From positions 45,271,880 to 45,335,879 of the forward strand of contig CM042042.1 in NCBI GenBank assembly GCA_023525975.1: a stretch of 64,000 nt of DNA, read 5' to 3'. The position numbers and the translations under genes are program-made. The notes under the pieces are model-generated. The model saw only the letters and a list, made by a program, of their open reading frames with translations. It ran no database searches and was not told the origin of the DNA. This DNA comes from Smallanthus sonchifolius. Lineage: Eukaryota; Streptophyta; Magnoliopsida; Asterales; Asteraceae. Position 1 is the first letter of the stretch. Each line of letters begins with the position of its first letter. This document shows, piece after piece, positions 1-11,150 of the stretch.

Positions 1-1509
1 TGGATGCGTCACAATACACGACAAAATCATCCGTTCCTTCCGGAAGAGCTAGAATAGGTGCACTGCAAAGTTTCTGTTTAAGATGTTGGAATGCTGACTC
101 TTGGTTATCGCCCCAGTTATAGGCTTTACCCTTTTGAGTTAAAGCAGTGAGAGGTTGTGCAATCTTAGAGAATCCCTCGATGAATCGACGATAATAACCA
201 GCCAATCCCAGAAATTGTCGCACCTCAGTCGGAGTCGTCGGTGCTGCCCAATTCTTGATGGATTCTATCTTTGACGGATCGACATGTATTCCCTTCTCGT
301 TAACCACATGTCCTAAGAATTGAACTTCCCGGATCCAGAATTCACACTTGGAAAACTTAGCATATAGCTGCTCCTGCTTAAGTAATTCCATAATTAAGCG
401 TAGATGTTCCTCATGTTCCTCCTTGTTCTTGGAATAAATAAGAATGTCGTCGATGAAAACAATGACAAATTGATCAAGGTATGGCTTACACACACTATTC
501 ATGAAGTCCATGAACACCGCGGGTGCGTTGGTTAATCCGAAAGGCATGACCACAAACTCGTAGTGGCCGTACCTTGTCCTGAAAGCAGTCTTAGAGATAT
601 CCTCATCTCGGACTCTCAATTGATGTTAACCGGATCTAAGGTCTATTTTGGAATAGAAGCTTGATCCTTGGAGTTGGTCAAAGAGGTCATCTATATGAGG
701 CAGAGGATAACGATTTTGATTGTCACTTTATTCAGTTCTCGGTAGTCGATACACGTACGAAAAGTCCCGTCTTTCTTCTTGACAAACAGAACTGGAGCTC
801 CCCATGGCGATGGGTTAGGTCGGATGAAACCTTTATCCAACAGTTCCTGTAACTGAGTAGATGGCTCTTGCAATTCACTAGGTGCTAGTCTATAAGGTGC
901 CCGAGCGATCGGTGCCGCTCCGGGTGTTAGATCGATTTGGAATTCAACTTGACGGTGTGGTGGCAGACCAGGCAAGTCTTCGGGAAATACTCCTAGAAAA
1001 TCACTAACGATGAAAATATCATCAAATTTCTTCTCTTCCGATGGTTGCTCGGCAACGAGTGCCAGAATAGCAGTATGACCTTTACGCAGGCACTTCTGCG
1101 CTTTCATGAATGATATGATGCCTACGACTGCACCACTCTTTTCGCCTTGGACGGAAAGGATTTCTCCACTAGGGAGAGGAACGTGAACGATTTTCTCACG
1201 ACAGACAATTGCAGCTTGGTTTTTAGAAAACCAATCCATACCAACAATTACATCAAAACTACCAAGTGTGATTGTCATAAGGTCGATATCGGGTTTATGA
1301 CCAGCCAACTCAAGCTTACAACCCTTAAGAATGTGGGTTGCTTCAATTATTTGGCTATCAACTATCTCTATTATATACTTAGCTTCTAACAGAGTTGGAG
1401 TTCCTTTTATCATATCACTAAGCTCCTTAGATATAAAACTCCTATCAGCACCGGTATCAAATAGGATAGAAGTAAAGTAATTGTTTAAGAGAAACTTACC
1501 GGTAACCAC
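1..1509 (-). pseudogene. gypsy pol: protease, reverse transcriptase, start of RNase H (broken)
   Basis: The minus strand from 1509 to 691 reads as one ORF of 272 residues. It starts with a retropepsin site (LFDTGADRSF), then VGMDWF, and the RT approach ARAPYRLAPSEL, PSPWGAPVLFVKKKDG and CIDYRELNK. The frame breaks near 690. RT then continues with the LRSG-HQLRV block, where the Tyr codon is a stop near 626, the FGLTNAPA block, the catalytic FIDDILIYS near 455-430, and FLGHVVNEKG. The left edge falls in RNase H at FVVYCDAS. So the polymerase core is recognisable but interrupted by at least one nonsense codon and one frameshift. It is not a host gene. Confidence 0.85.
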
Positions 1510-1534
1510 ATTATGATCTTATCGAGCTTCTCTA

Positions 1535-1900
1535 GATCCTAGTATGAAGGCTTACCCCTTCGCACCATTTCCTCCATTGTGGCCATTATTGTTACCATTG
1601 TTGTTGTTACCTTGGTTATTGTTGTTACCGTTGTGGCCCTGATTATTGCCGCTTCCGTTACCGTTTCCATTACCATTTCCACCCTTCTTCGACTAGGGAC
1701 AATCTCTTTGAACATGTCCTTCCTTGCCACACTGAAAACATCCCCATGTAAATCCCTGCGGCCGAAATGGTTGCTTGTTTAAAAGATCAACCCTACAGTC
1801 TTTCGCAGCGTGGCCCATCTTACCACACCGTTGGCAACGATTACAAGCACCGACATGGTGGAAATTACACTTGTTGCACTTGGGTTACCTCCTCGTATAA
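1535..1900 (-). pseudogene. gypsy gag C-terminus: two CCHC zinc knuckles and an Asn/Gly-rich linker
   Basis: Minus-strand translation gives a CxxCxxxGHxxxxC knuckle (CQRCGKMGHAAKDC) near 1840-1798 and a second (CFQCGKEGHVQRDC) near 1741-1700. An Asn/Gly-rich linker encoded by GTT/ATT trinucleotide-like runs follows at 1560-1680. These are nucleic-acid-binding knuckles of a retrotransposon Gag. The N-terminal capsid part expected between 1900 and about 3300 is not recognisable, so gag is decayed or partly deleted. Confidence 0.75.
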
Positions 1901-3417
1901 CCAATCTGGTTTTGACTTGAAGAGGTCGATTGGTTGAAAGTCTTAGTAGACTTAAACCTATGCTGTTGTTGATGGGGTTGGTTAGATTAAATCCTTGCTT
2001 TCTAATGTCATTGGATCATTTCATGAAGAAAGAGATTCATTTACAGGATTGAATATGCTAGGTATAATTCGTATTAGACTAAGGATTAGTCATCGGATAA
2101 GGCAATAGGATCAAATGAGATTCATTGTTGGAGCGTAAGGGATATGGTGTTAGATTAGAAAGAATTCCACAATTTCCTGCTTACAAAGTTGGAGTCGGTG
2201 GGTTTACCATGAGGTTCTATTAAAGTTTCAATCGAGGTTATTTCCTTGTTCAAGCTTGAATGAGAGTCTTACGGTCACTAAGACTCTTACACGAGTGAAA
2301 ATAACACGATGGATTCCATTAATGATAACTTAGTGTGTCCGTAAACATCTTCAACCTAATAGTCGCGTCTATCAACTTTTGAACAGGTTTAACGATACCA
2401 ACTAGTTATTGAGTTGGTTACGAGAATTTCTACGGAAAATGGAAACTTAAGTCTGTAATTCACATATTAGGATCATTTATCCACACACTAGGTTTCACCA
2501 GGATTTACTTGCACTCAAATTACTATTACGTGTGCACCCGTAATGATAATTTGCTTTGCATGCTCACCCTAGTTCTGTGTCATAATGTCCTTTAGCATGT
2601 ATTGCTGAGTACAGAGTGTTGTTAGATATAATAAGTCATTGAGAAGCTTAGTCATCAACCATAAGTTGATCAACCAGGACTCATATCAGGATGAGTAGTC
2701 TGGAATCGTTCGATCCGAGCATTAACTCGAGTTGAAACACAATACGAGGGTCCAATCCAATAGATTGTAGATGAGTCATGCACGCGAATGCGACTTCGGG
2801 AGTGAAACTAATTCATGGATATGAGTTACAGGAAACAGCAAAGTAGCCGTCCTTCCAACTGAGTCAGGATAGGGTTTGAATATGTGTTCTGTCTTTGTGG
2901 TCAATCTATTCTCAACAGAATATTGACCAAAGAAGCGAGCCCATGGCTCGGAAAAGTGATAACATCTACGTGTCAATGGGTTCTGCAATAATGCGTGCAA
3001 CGGTCTGCCTTCACTCGGCGTATTGTTGCTACTGAGTACAGTAGGGACTCACCTCCGACGATCCCAACTCCCAAAGAGATGTGCTAGTGTTGAGTGTCGT
3101 CCATAACATGGACCTGAGAAAGCCCACCATACCCAATGGGTAATGGTGATGTAAGTGACTCCTCCGAAGGCTCCGTATCGCTGCCCTCGTACGGGAGTGG
3201 ATGTTGTTATGGTGATTCCCCGAGTGTCGCCACTAGGAATGATGATGCAATGCAAATGATGTGTCCCTCGTCAACAGAGGGTGATATGGATGGTATTAAC
3301 ATGACTGCACTGTAATGCATTTATAGGTGCTATATGTATCAGGTATGAGTGTCTGTGCCGTGTAACTAATGTGTAAGGTTATAGTCTAGTATGCAATCCT
3401 AGTTCTCTATAACCAAT
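1901..3417 (-). other. gypsy leader and degraded gag region, no coding recognised
   Basis: This lies between the gag knuckles and the primer site of the same element. Only short random reading frames occur. I see no domain, repeat array or RNA gene. Confidence 0.5.
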
Positions 3418-3430
3418 GGCTCTGATATCA
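3418..3430 (-). promoter_or_regulatory. primer-binding site, initiator tRNA-Met type
   Basis: On the minus strand the bases directly inside the LTR read TGATATCAGAGCC after a 3-bp spacer. This resembles the TGGTATCAGAGCC complement of the initiator tRNA-Met 3' end, with one mismatch. It fixes the LTR as the 5' LTR of a minus-strand element. Confidence 0.8.
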
Positions 3431-3433
3431 ATC

Positions 3434-6252
3434 TGTCACACCCCCAATTTCAACTAACAGAGTTTTACCGTTTGGGAAGTGACAAACTAGGATCTCAGTC
3501 ATTAGTTACATTGAACGACACTATATGGGACTAAAATGAAAATATATCATAAATGATCAAAGTAAGTGCGGAAGCGTAAAACGAAAGTAAATGCGCACAA
3601 CAACGCGCCCAAGTCTAACAATAACATAAACATAATAAATGATCAGTAGATTGACAATTATTGAATACATCATGTTGACACCATGCATGCCCTAACGTGC
3701 ACCTGTGCCTTAGCTTAGCGTCCTGAGAAAACATGTAAGAAAAGTGTCAACACAAGGTTGGTGAGTTCACAGGTTTCAGTTTGCAACAAAGTTCAATAGG
3801 TTAATGTACATTCAATATATAAATCAATAGGTAGCTAACCCATAAGCATGTTAACTAATGCGCTCGTAACCGACAGCTGACTGTTTATGTTTTTGCCTCC
3901 CACCAGGCCTATCAACCATGGTGCATGTTTAGGTCAAGACTGCACCCGTTCGACATCCAGTCGGGTTAGCGCGACTAACGCGGGTGAGGTTTGTCGAACC
4001 CAGTAGTACTGCTCAACTTACCTCACTGTGTTCATATTAACGGTCCGATGTGAGGACTTAGTAATAGATGTGTACGCATAGTTAAACAAGTAATAACATA
4101 TATGAATTACATAACCAAAAATGTTTACGACATGTTTTCTCCCCCAAATTGTAAAACAGTAAAAGGGGCCGTGAAGACTCACCTGAAAGGCGTAGGTAGG
4201 TTCACACTAGAATAAGATTGAAACCACGAGTATTAGCCTGCAACGGCTTACGTATGCCCTAGAATTACAAACAGCAACTAGGGATGTCATGGGAACTTGT
4301 GACGACAACACGGAAGATTGAACGTCCTAAAGAAACGCTCTAATGATTAAGAGTAGACGAACGCGTCCACGGGAATAAGAATTCTTTAATTAATAATTAA
4401 GATATATACGTTACGCGACGAATGTCAAAATAATATATATTAAATATATTCGAGCGTTTTGTCATTAACTAGAAGTCTAAGAAAATAATATAATTTATTA
4501 TATTATTTGTAAGTTTAGCAAAGTAATAAAAATAATTAAATTGTGTGACCAATAATAATAATGAATTTATTATTTTTATTCGAGAGTATAACCACGAGTT
4601 ATTAACATAAATAACTATGTTATTTATTAGCTTTGAAACGTTTCATAATATCTAGGAACGTGGCAAAAATAATATATCTAATTATATTATTTTGACAAGA
4701 GTCACGGTTTTTTTTAAATAATATAATTTATATATTATTTTATTCAAAATTGCAATTTAAATATATTATTATAAAAACAAGAAATAATACTAAAAATGGT
4801 TTATAAAATCAATCCCGAGTCTACGGGTGGTTTTCTGGTCTAGAACTCATTTATATATATTAATATATTAATATAGGAATTGATTTAACATTAAAATAAT
4901 AATAGGAAACTGTTTTAAAAATAAATGTGTGGAGAGACTCGAACCCGGGTCTCTCCCATACAAGCACACAGCCTTAACTAGTTCTGCCTGCTAGGGTATC
5001 GCGACTGTAATCCAATTGACTGTGTTTTAATCAATAGCTCCACCGTGTTCTTCCCTCCTAGCGCGAACCGAACCGAACCAAACCCACTCCCGATTCCACC
5101 CAAATCGATCACGATTGATCTTAGATTCATAGGGGTTTTGTTTAATGGCTAAAAATGAACCGGAGGTAGATTTTAATTGTAACAACAACAAGTTTAAGAT
5201 CGATTATTTACACAAGTCAACACCGAAACCCTAGCTTTGAATCTAAAATCGATTTGATAAAATTGGATGTTATAAATCGATGGAATCATGGGGCTTTTAC
5301 TAAGCTGGACATTGCGAATCTAACCATATACTTTAATTTCATCGATATGACGATTATAATCAAAACCCCCAAATCCGAAAATGAACAAACCCTAGGTTAC
5401 GAACTGAGTTCAATTCGATATTGTTAGATTACATTGATAGAGGGTTTTTAACGAGTGACCGATTACTAAACTACACATGTGAATTAATTGAATTATGATC
5501 GAGTCCAGAATCAAAAGCCCCAAATCCGATTTCGTATGAACCCTAGAATTGGGTTCATGATCGATTCGATGTTTTAAGCTACAAATATGATAGGGCTTTC
5601 AATTGATGGTTAAAAACGAAACTGAGGATGCAAGAAATTACCAAATTGAGGTTCGAATTGACCGTGCTCGACCAAAACTGAATCCTACAACGAGTGGGAT
5701 AGGCTTCGGCGACTCCTGTTGCGATTCCGGTGGAATTGACGTGTGGAAAAGCTTTTCTGGGACTCGTACAAGGTGCTAAGAGACTCAATTTGTGAATTGG
5801 TAATTAGAATTCGTCGAATTTGATTGTTTTCATAAAGGGACCGACGGTTACGACTCCAATTCTCAGTATTGGGTTTAATTACTTGTAATGACGATGTTTT
5901 CTTAAAGGGAACTGATCGTTTATTGCATTAAGATGCTAGTCGGTTACGAAATCAAATAGAAATCGGTTACAATTTGCGAATTAGAAACAATTGTTGCGAG
6001 TTTGACTTTACAAAGTCAAACAGAACTCTCAATTCCTAATTTTGACTTTTCAGAGTCAACATAATAGGGTTTAGGAACTTGGCAGAACTAGTCCCTGAAG
6101 TTTGAGATACAGAACTGATAGAATTAGTCACTGGGGTTAGATTTTGTTAAATAAGTTAAGATTTAACTGGATTTAGTTAACGGGGTTAAGTTTTTAACAG
6201 AATATTTAATGGGATTGTTAACGGAGTTAACATGAAAAGTCGGATTGTCACA
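3434..6252 (-). repeat. 5' LTR of the left gypsy element (about 2.8 kb)
   Basis: In element orientation it begins TGTGACAATCCGAC (6252 leftwards) and ends GGGGGTGTGACA (3434), with TG...CA ends, and it sits next to the primer site. It contains AT-rich stretches at 4380-4920 and a tRNA T-arm-like stem-loop near 4930-4957. The partner LTR lies outside the window, so no age estimate or target duplication is possible. Confidence 0.8.
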
Positions 6253-6717
6253 ATTATCATTTTATAAATTTAAAAGCTGATCTTGTGAAACCATCATTTT
6301 TATATTTAAAACCACTCTATCAAGTGTCATATATACATACTAGTACATCGCAACTAGTTCAGATGCAAATCGAATAGAATGACCAATTGTGAGAGGTATG
6401 ACTACATGTATTTGGAAAGTTTGAAGCATGGTGTTTAACATGTATCATCTTTTTACTTGTTGGGTTGTAAATCTATTGTATCTGTTAATGATAGTTGGAT
6501 AACTAAAGAGCTTTGCTTTGGGGAAAACAAATGATAAGTGTAGGGATATGATGAGTGGGCCACATATATCCATATGTTGACTATGTATAACAATGTTTGA
6601 CCGCGATTCACCACCATTAACAATTATGAACATTTCTATCATAATAAAGTAGCTTTAGTAATACATAACCAGTTATTATAGAAGTTAAATATAGTAGTCA
6701 TCTAAGAAGAGAGATGA
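6253..6717. other. 3' flank of CYP72A gene 1, nothing recognised
   Basis: AT-rich single-copy-looking sequence between the gypsy LTR and the P450 stop codon. On the minus strand it should hold the 3' UTR and poly(A) signal of the P450. I could not pick a definite polyadenylation site. Confidence 0.4.
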
Positions 6718-9660
6718 CTAGAGTTTATACACAATCAAATGCGCCCCAAATTGGGGTTGAAGGGTGAGAATAAGATTAGGAGCATGGACATAGGATGGTG
6801 AAATTTCAAAAGAGAACCTTTGTAAGATCATTACGAGGGCAATTTTAGCTTCTAGCAATGCAAAGTTTTGCCCAATGCAAATTCGAGGACCCCATCCAAA
6901 AGGCAAGTAAATAACTTCGTTTTTGGTCGCCTTAGAGATTCCTTCTGAAAATCTACCGGGATTAAATTTCTTCGCATCACTTCCCCAAAGTTGTTCGTCA
7001 TAATGGATTAGCATGATGGGCAATCCAATTTGAGTTCCAGAAGGTAGAGAGAATCCTCCTAGTTTAATATCTTTGTACACCATGCGGGCTATTCCAACAA
7101 CGGGAGGATATAGCCTTAATACTTCATAGAAGATCATATTCACCTATGTGAAAAAAGAGAAGATTATATGGAGATCTGATGTTAGTATAACTCGTGAATT
7201 CATCAAGTGAACATATAAGCACTTACAGTTTTAAGATGATTTAGCCCATCAATATCAATATCTATACCCTTGTTCCCGAGAACACTCAAAACCTCTTCTC
7301 TAGCACGTGATTGCCATTCTTGATGTCTACTCAATAAAATCATCGTCCATACAAGCAAGCTTGATGTCGTTTCTTGTCCAGCAAAGTAAAAAAGTTTGCA
7401 CTCATCAATAACTTCATTGATGGTCATTCCATGACTCTTGTTTTGATGTTGCTCGATCTCTTTGATATTAGATTCAAGCATTATTCCTAACAAATCATCA
7501 TTGTTACCTTCTCCAACCTTCATTTCCTTTAGTCTATTGTCAATGATACTTTTTATAGACAAATTTATTTCTTTAGCTACTGCTTTCATCCTCCTGTTCC
7601 TCTTCGTTGGAAGAAACCTATGACGAAATCATAACTCAAACAGTTATCTTTATTTAGTATTAATGCACAATCTTTTTTTTGTGATAAACCAACATGATTG
7701 TGAAAAATATGCAACTTACCTAGATCCGGGGATGTAAAGTGACTGCAGTGCCTTCATTACAAGTACTCCTTGTTCTGTTAGGAGTTCAAATATCCGAATT
7801 CCCTCTTCATAACTACTTCCAAATGCGGTTCTTGATATCACGTCACTGCTTAAAGCTCGAAGATGAGGCCAAACATCTAACTCACATGCTCCTTTTGATG
7901 AAACCAATTTCTCCCACTTGCTAAGCATTTTAGAACAACTCAAATGAAAAGCTGGTACCATATTCTGGTTAAAGAACATTGGTATAATCAGAAGAAAAAA
8001 AAACTTGAACTTGGTTTTTGAATTAATACATAGTTTTTAGATGATTAACAAGAATATGAAAATGAAGTTTATATATTAAAATACCTTTAGCTTGTCCACA
8101 TGAAAAGCAGGGTTAATTAATTTTCTATGCTTGACCCACTGATCCCCTTCATAGGTTATTAATCCTTTTCCTAATAAACTAACCAGCGGATTGCCTTTGA
8201 TCCTTTGAAAGTCGTTTGACTTTGTCAATACATCTTTGATAAGTTCTTGGTCCATAATAGTCACTCTTGGGTTCCATCCCATCCATGTGATGGACCTTCT
8301 TCCTGCAAAAACAAATTTCTAAAAATTTACACTTGAACATATGCAAGTTAAAAAGAATTTATCATTTCAACTTCTAAAAAAAAGAAGTTAACTTTCTGTT
8401 CTAGTCAATGGCGACATTGTAAACCACTTAGTTGCATGAGTTTATCCTAAGTTTTTTACTTGGACCCAAAGGTAGGCTGGTTCGCTAGAATCCATAACAC
8501 GTTTAATTGGTTCATATAATTTGTTGAAATTGAAATACGAATTTCAAGAGGATTAAATAGAATAGGAATTAATTTCCTCAAATTCTTTCATGTAACAGAA
8601 TTCAATATTCCTTCCAAATTGTCAAATCTGTCTACCTTGACGCCGACCCCACAACCTCTATCAACACCCCAGCATGCAATGCCACCGTCATGCTCCAACA
8701 CCACTCAACCCCACTGCGGTGGCGACGACAGAGGTAGTGGTGGTGATATTGGTTAAATCGGCAACCACGTGTGGTTGTGCCAACGATGATAGATTTATAT
8801 ATTTTTCATGATTTTCTTGTCAAACAAATACATCAAAATTTCTAATATCTTTGATAGATCCAGTTTTAAATTCCAAATCTCGTTTGAGACAATTCAATTT
8901 CTTAAGAACTGTTACCCAAACACACCCTTAATTTTAAGACATAGTAGTGTGATCTCCCCATATTATCCCTTAACATCTTTAGTAAGCCGATAAATTACCA
9001 AATTTTTTAAGTCATAGTAATCATTTGTATAATAAAATTATTACAAAGGTCAAATTAAATTATCTTATTGAGAGTAATTGTATTTAATTAAAAGGGGCAT
9101 TTACATAACTTCCCTTTCTAATATCATTAATTACATATTTACCCAAACCAAAAAATCAATTATATATTTCTCCTTACTAAAACATATATATTACATATTT
9201 CCCCTTACTAAGATCATTAATTACATATTTTTTCAAACCAAAAAATCAATTACATATTTTTCTTTCTTAAAACATATGTATTACATATTTCCTCTTACTA
9301 AAATTATTAATTACATATTTTCAAAAAATCAATTATATATTTCCTTTTCCTAAAACATATGTATTACATATTTTCCCCTTACTAAGATTATTAATTACAT
9401 ATTTTCAAAAAATCAATTGCATATTTTCTCTTTCTAAAACATATATATTATATATTTATCCATTTCATTAAAATTAATTTATTGAATGACTAATTTACTC
9501 TTATTTTTACTAAGGAGTTTTTACATATTCCTCCTTCCGGGTTCCGAAGCCCATCGTTTACATATTTCCCCAACTTGTTTGATAGAGAATCGGTTTCATA
9601 ATTTCAGTTCCTCAACTTCGTTTTTTTGCTTTTGTGAATATTCTTTTAAAAAAGTTTAAG

Positions 9661-9727
<67 letters not shown>

Positions 9728-10511
9728 ACCCCACCCCTTCAATAATTTATATTTTAGTTAATCATTTTCAGCTCCACTAGTTTCCATTAGTATTTTATTA
9801 TTTTAACTTTTAAAAATAGTATTCACGAAAGCAAAAAAAAAGTTACAAAAACTAAAGCTGAGTCTCAAACAAACAACATGAAATTGATTATCTATTAAAC
9901 AACTTGAAGAAATATGTAATTGATGGTCTTATTAAGGGGAAAAATATAAAAATCTCTTAGTAAAAATAAGAGTAAAATAGTCATCCAATAAATTAAATTT
10001 AATGAAACACATAAATATGTAATATATGTGTTTTAAAAAGGGAAATATGTAATTGATTTTTTTGGCTTGCATAAATATGTGATTAATGATCTTAATAAGG
10101 GGAAATATGTAAATATCTCTAATTAAAATGTGGAGGCATTGGGTAACCGGTAAGATGGTACTTTATTTCCATCAAGGAATCAATTAAGGGGAAGAGGATG
10201 TAAACAAAAAAGAAGTTACCATGTTTTTGCTTAGAGTGATGGGGGAAAGGCAAAACGTGTGAAAGAACTTCATCTCCATCGTCGATATTGATATGCTTAG
10301 ATTTGGATTTGGATTTGGATTGTTGAAACATCACAGACAATTCTTTCATGTCCCCATACAACAACTTGTATTTGTTTCCATTAAAACCTTGATTCTTCAG
10401 GATCTTCTCCAGCATCTTTGGTCTCAACCACACTATGTTTATCATCTTCCATGCGCATAGTACAACTACTATAGCACAAGTGATAGCCAATGTGTTCATT
10501 ACCGCATCCAT
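6718..10511 (-). CDS. cytochrome P450, CYP72A-type, gene 1 (five exons, intact)
   Basis: Exons on the minus strand: 10511-10220, 8302-8085, 7964-7720, 7617-7227, 7143-6718. All introns are GT-AG and the phases join cleanly to 523 residues plus stop, the usual CYP72A length. Seen: hydrophobic anchor at residues 5-25; I-helix oxygen motif AGQETT (331-336); K-helix ExxR (E389, R392); heme loop PFGWGPRICIG with the Cys ligand at 471. The meander motif reads NPGRF, with Gly where Glu or Asp is usual. Start: the MDAV methionine matches gene 2 and lies about 40 bp from a TATA box; an in-frame ATG at 10529 is possible but sits very near the expected cap site. Family knowledge: CYP72A enzymes are ER-anchored monooxygenases of triterpenoids, iridoids, gibberellins and others. 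Substrate unknown. Confidence 0.92.
8303..9080. other. proximal part of intron 1 of gene 1
   Basis: Intronic sequence with a GC-richer patch at 8630-8780. The bases at 8918-8939, read on the minus strand, start TAAGGGTGTGTTTGG, which looks like a class II transposon terminus. I found no matching left end, so no element is called. Confidence 0.35.
9083..10130. mobile_element. foldback/MITE-like element with repeat-filled arms in intron 1 of gene 1
   Basis: The left side (from about 9083) runs TAATTAAAAGGGGCATTTAC and then alternates TTACATATTTCCCCTTAC-like and ATCAATTACATAT-like blocks. The right side (about 9880-10130) is the reverse complement of the same blocks, including the stretch around TTTACTCTTATTTTTACTAA at 9490-9512. 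The arms are unequal because the left one holds several extra tandem blocks. A 60-bp (AT)n tract and a unique stretch lie between the arms. Exact ends and target duplication are uncertain. Confidence 0.65.
9664..9726. repeat. (AT)n microsatellite
   Basis: About 30 uninterrupted AT dinucleotides in the loop of the foldback element in intron 1 of the P450. Confidence 0.95.
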
Positions 10512-10532
10512 AGTGTTAATAGTTGACATGTT

Positions 10533-10880
10533 ATTGCATTGAAATGTCTTTATATATACATAAAAAGGGAGGGGTTGGTTAAACAACTACATTAAACAAA
10601 TTGTATGAACAAGATACTTTTAGTTTTTATAAAGTATTTTGAAATAATTGAGATCTCTCCCTCCCTCTTGTCACTTTATTGCAATAAGATGTCTTTATAT
10701 ATACATAGAAACCAGGGGGTAGGTTAAACAATTACATTATACAAATCGTATAAACAAAATACCTTTAGCTTTTATAAAATATTTGGAAATAACTGAGATC
10801 TCTCGAGGGGTAGACTAAACAACTACATTAAACAATTCGTATAAACAAAATACTTTTAGCTTTTATAAAATATATGATCT
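10533..10880 (-). promoter_or_regulatory. duplicated promoter of CYP72A gene 1
   Basis: A unit of about 145 bp starting just upstream of the P450 start (10533-10677) is repeated at 10678-10804, and its distal part again at about 10805-10880. The first two copies each contain a TATA-type box on the minus strand (TGTATATATAAAGA, about 10549-10562 and 10692-10706). All three copies share the TACATTAAACAA and GTATAAACAAAATAC blocks. The proximal TATA is about 40 bp from the chosen ATG, as in gene 2. Transcripts from the distal TATA would carry a leader about 145 nt longer, with upstream ATGs. Confidence 0.75.
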
Positions 10881-10960
10881 CTCTCCCTCTCTCCTCTCTG
10901 TCTCTCATTCTAATTTGCCCTTTGGAAAACTAGAATATAAATTGATAGAGTTAAGAGGTG

Positions 10961-11139
10961 ACCGTTAGCCATTTGGTGGGTTCGAATCCTGGCAACAGCA
11001 AAAAAGGGGTATGTGACCAGGTCAGGGGGTTTACCCAGTTGGGGGTTTCTCCTGTGGTGGGCTGCCCTAGATGTTCTAGATGTTGCCCTGGAGAAACCCA
11101 ATTATCCTAGAATATCTAGCGTTGCTGATCAAAAAAAAA
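10961..11139 (+). mobile_element. tRNA-derived SINE with compacted head
   Basis: Flanked by an 11-bp direct repeat, GTTAAGAGGTG (10950-10960) and GTTAAAAGGTG (11140-11150), with one mismatch. The body starts with a box A-like TAGCCATTTGGTGG running straight into a box B GGTTCGAATCC. It carries an internal GGGTTTCTCC/GGAGAAACCC inverted pair and ends in a short poly(A) (11131-11139). Target duplication, poly(A) and Pol III boxes together support a SINE. The normal spacing of about 30 bp between the boxes is missing. Confidence 0.75.
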
Positions 11140-11150
11140 GTTAAAAGGTG

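Larger units (their letters stand above)
1..6252 (-). mobile_element. Ty3/gypsy LTR retrotransposon, 5' two-thirds only (runs off the left edge)
   Basis: Seen: reading leftwards on the minus strand the order is LTR (6252-3434), tRNA-iMet-type primer site, untranslated or gag-derived sequence, gag zinc knuckles, aspartic protease, reverse transcriptase and the start of RNase H at position 1. Integrase and the second LTR would lie left of the window. The protease-RT-RNase H order and the motifs fit Ty3/gypsy; the long LTR with TGTGACA-type ends suggests the Tekay/Del group (inference). Several nonsense changes and a largely unrecognisable gag show that it is dead. The element abuts the 3' side of CYP72A gene 1 with about 465 bp between them. 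Confidence 0.85.

Noticed and set aside
3049..3255. 68-residue ORF on the minus strand
   Set aside because: Falls in the untranslated or degraded gag part of the left gypsy element and matches no known motif.
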